In this document: piece by piece, positions 36,769 through 36,953 of the stretch | Position numbering within the stretch: the stretch's first letter is position 1 | How the letters are laid out: the number at the start of each line of letters is the position of its first letter | NCBI GenBank assembly: GCA_028819675.1 | Contig: JAPPKT010000403.1 | Location: 1 to 36,953, forward strand | DNA length: 36,953 bases | From: Caldilineaceae bacterium | Lineage (GTDB): Bacteria; Chloroflexota; Anaerolineae; Caldilineales; Caldilineaceae | Reading direction: 5' to 3' | Notes under the pieces: model-generated | What the model saw: only the letters and a program-made list of their open reading frames with translations | Database searches by the model: none | Told to the model about the DNA's origin: nothing | Made by a program: the position numbers and the translations under genes

Positions 36769-36953
36769 CTACGCCAGCCACTTCGCCGCACGCCCCGCCT
36801 CTTCCGAGCGCGTATAGACCTCGACCATGCGCGCCGTCTTCCATCTTCCCTGCGCCATAATCTCATGCGTGGGCGCGCCGGCCGCGGCCATGCGCCGCGC
36901 CATGCCCACGCGCCCCGAATGCCCGGAAAAACCCTGCCCCAGCCCAGCCACCG
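36769..36953 (-). CDS. Tyrosine recombinase (phage-type integrase), C-terminal end, partial
   Basis: The minus-strand frame enters from the right edge and stops at TAG 36769-36771. The visible 61 codons hold the end of the catalytic domain: GFSGHSGRVGMARRM with the H-x-x-R box (H and second Arg of the active site), a helix, then QGRWKTARMVEVYTRSEEA with the His/Trp position as W and the nucleophilic Tyr in VYTR. The first Arg and the DNA-binding domain lie beyond the window. Such enzymes integrate phages, islands or cassettes. Its presence beside repeat-rich, gene-poor sequence suggests the edge of a mobile element. Confidence 0.85.
   Translation of the reverse strand, partial: VAGLGQGFSGHSGRVGMARRMAAAGAPTHEIMAQGRWKTARMVEVYTRSEEAGRAAKWLA

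Noticed and set aside
1..36953. tRNA, rRNA or riboswitch genes
   Set aside because: Looked for by eye on both strands; nothing with a convincing cloverleaf or known riboswitch core was found.

Overview
The window looks like chromosomal DNA of a GC-rich, Gram-variable environmental bacterium. My best guess is Chloroflexota (an Anaerolineae/Caldilinea-like lineage). This is inferred from the gene mix: lipoproteins with Cache domains, SIMPL-domain exported proteins, HdeD-type membrane proteins, an XRE-MmyB regulator, Pro/Thr-tailed SH3b protein, sensor kinases fused to OmpR-type regulators, and a high load of dispersed GC-rich palindromic repeats. No rRNA or tRNA gene is visible, so the taxonomy is not proven.

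Layout. 1-1955 (minus): a hybrid histidine kinase cut by the left edge. 1956-2787: a PhoB-like operator/promoter, a tiny ORF and decayed sequence. 2788-7478: a secreted coiled-coil protein, a roadblock-like protein, a small charged protein and a large TPR-lytic transglycosylase lipoprotein. 7479-10102: repeats, a small CxxC protein, a 39-aa mini-ORF, a cytochrome P450 and a ribbon-helix-helix protein. 10389-12581: a second operator/promoter, then HdeD plus a small lipoprotein, an M16 peptidase remnant and another HdeD. 12705-16426: an ABC-type substrate-binding lipoprotein and two exported tandem-Cache lipoproteins, with an M28 peptidase remnant between them. 16552-17440: tandem 4-TM paralogues. 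17966-18844: XRE-MmyB regulator (minus). 19574-24439: SIMPL proteins (one frameshifted, two intact) mixed with small membrane proteins. 24466-25863: type I sulfatase. 26417-29392: M16 zinc peptidase lipoprotein. 29591-30082: SH3b protein. 30592-32988 (minus): a complete hybrid kinase paralogous to the first. 33055-34639: a third operator, then HdeD plus small lipoprotein again. 34828-36953: a CoiA-like zinc-motif protein, repeats, decayed cassettes and the C-terminal end of a tyrosine recombinase.

The most interesting structure is a repeated module: divergent hybrid kinase - operator with two pairs of 11-bp direct repeats - HdeD membrane protein - small lipoprotein. It is complete at 30592-34639. 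The kinase and operator survive at 1-2146, and the operator, HdeD and lipoprotein survive at 10389-11621. The kinase carries its own OmpR/PhoB-type DNA-binding domain, and the operators have PhoB-like geometry: 11-bp repeats, the last one in place of a -35 box, with a TATAAT-like -10 placed 16-17 bp from its start. The kinase is therefore a strong candidate to control the HdeD-lipoprotein pair as a self-contained envelope-stress circuit.

The second theme is genome plasticity. A ~95-bp REP-like element (eight copies plus fragments) sits mostly just 3' of genes, and there are blocks of short CTCCGCGG-type palindromes. Several genes are present as remnants (M16, M28, SIMPL, RHH).
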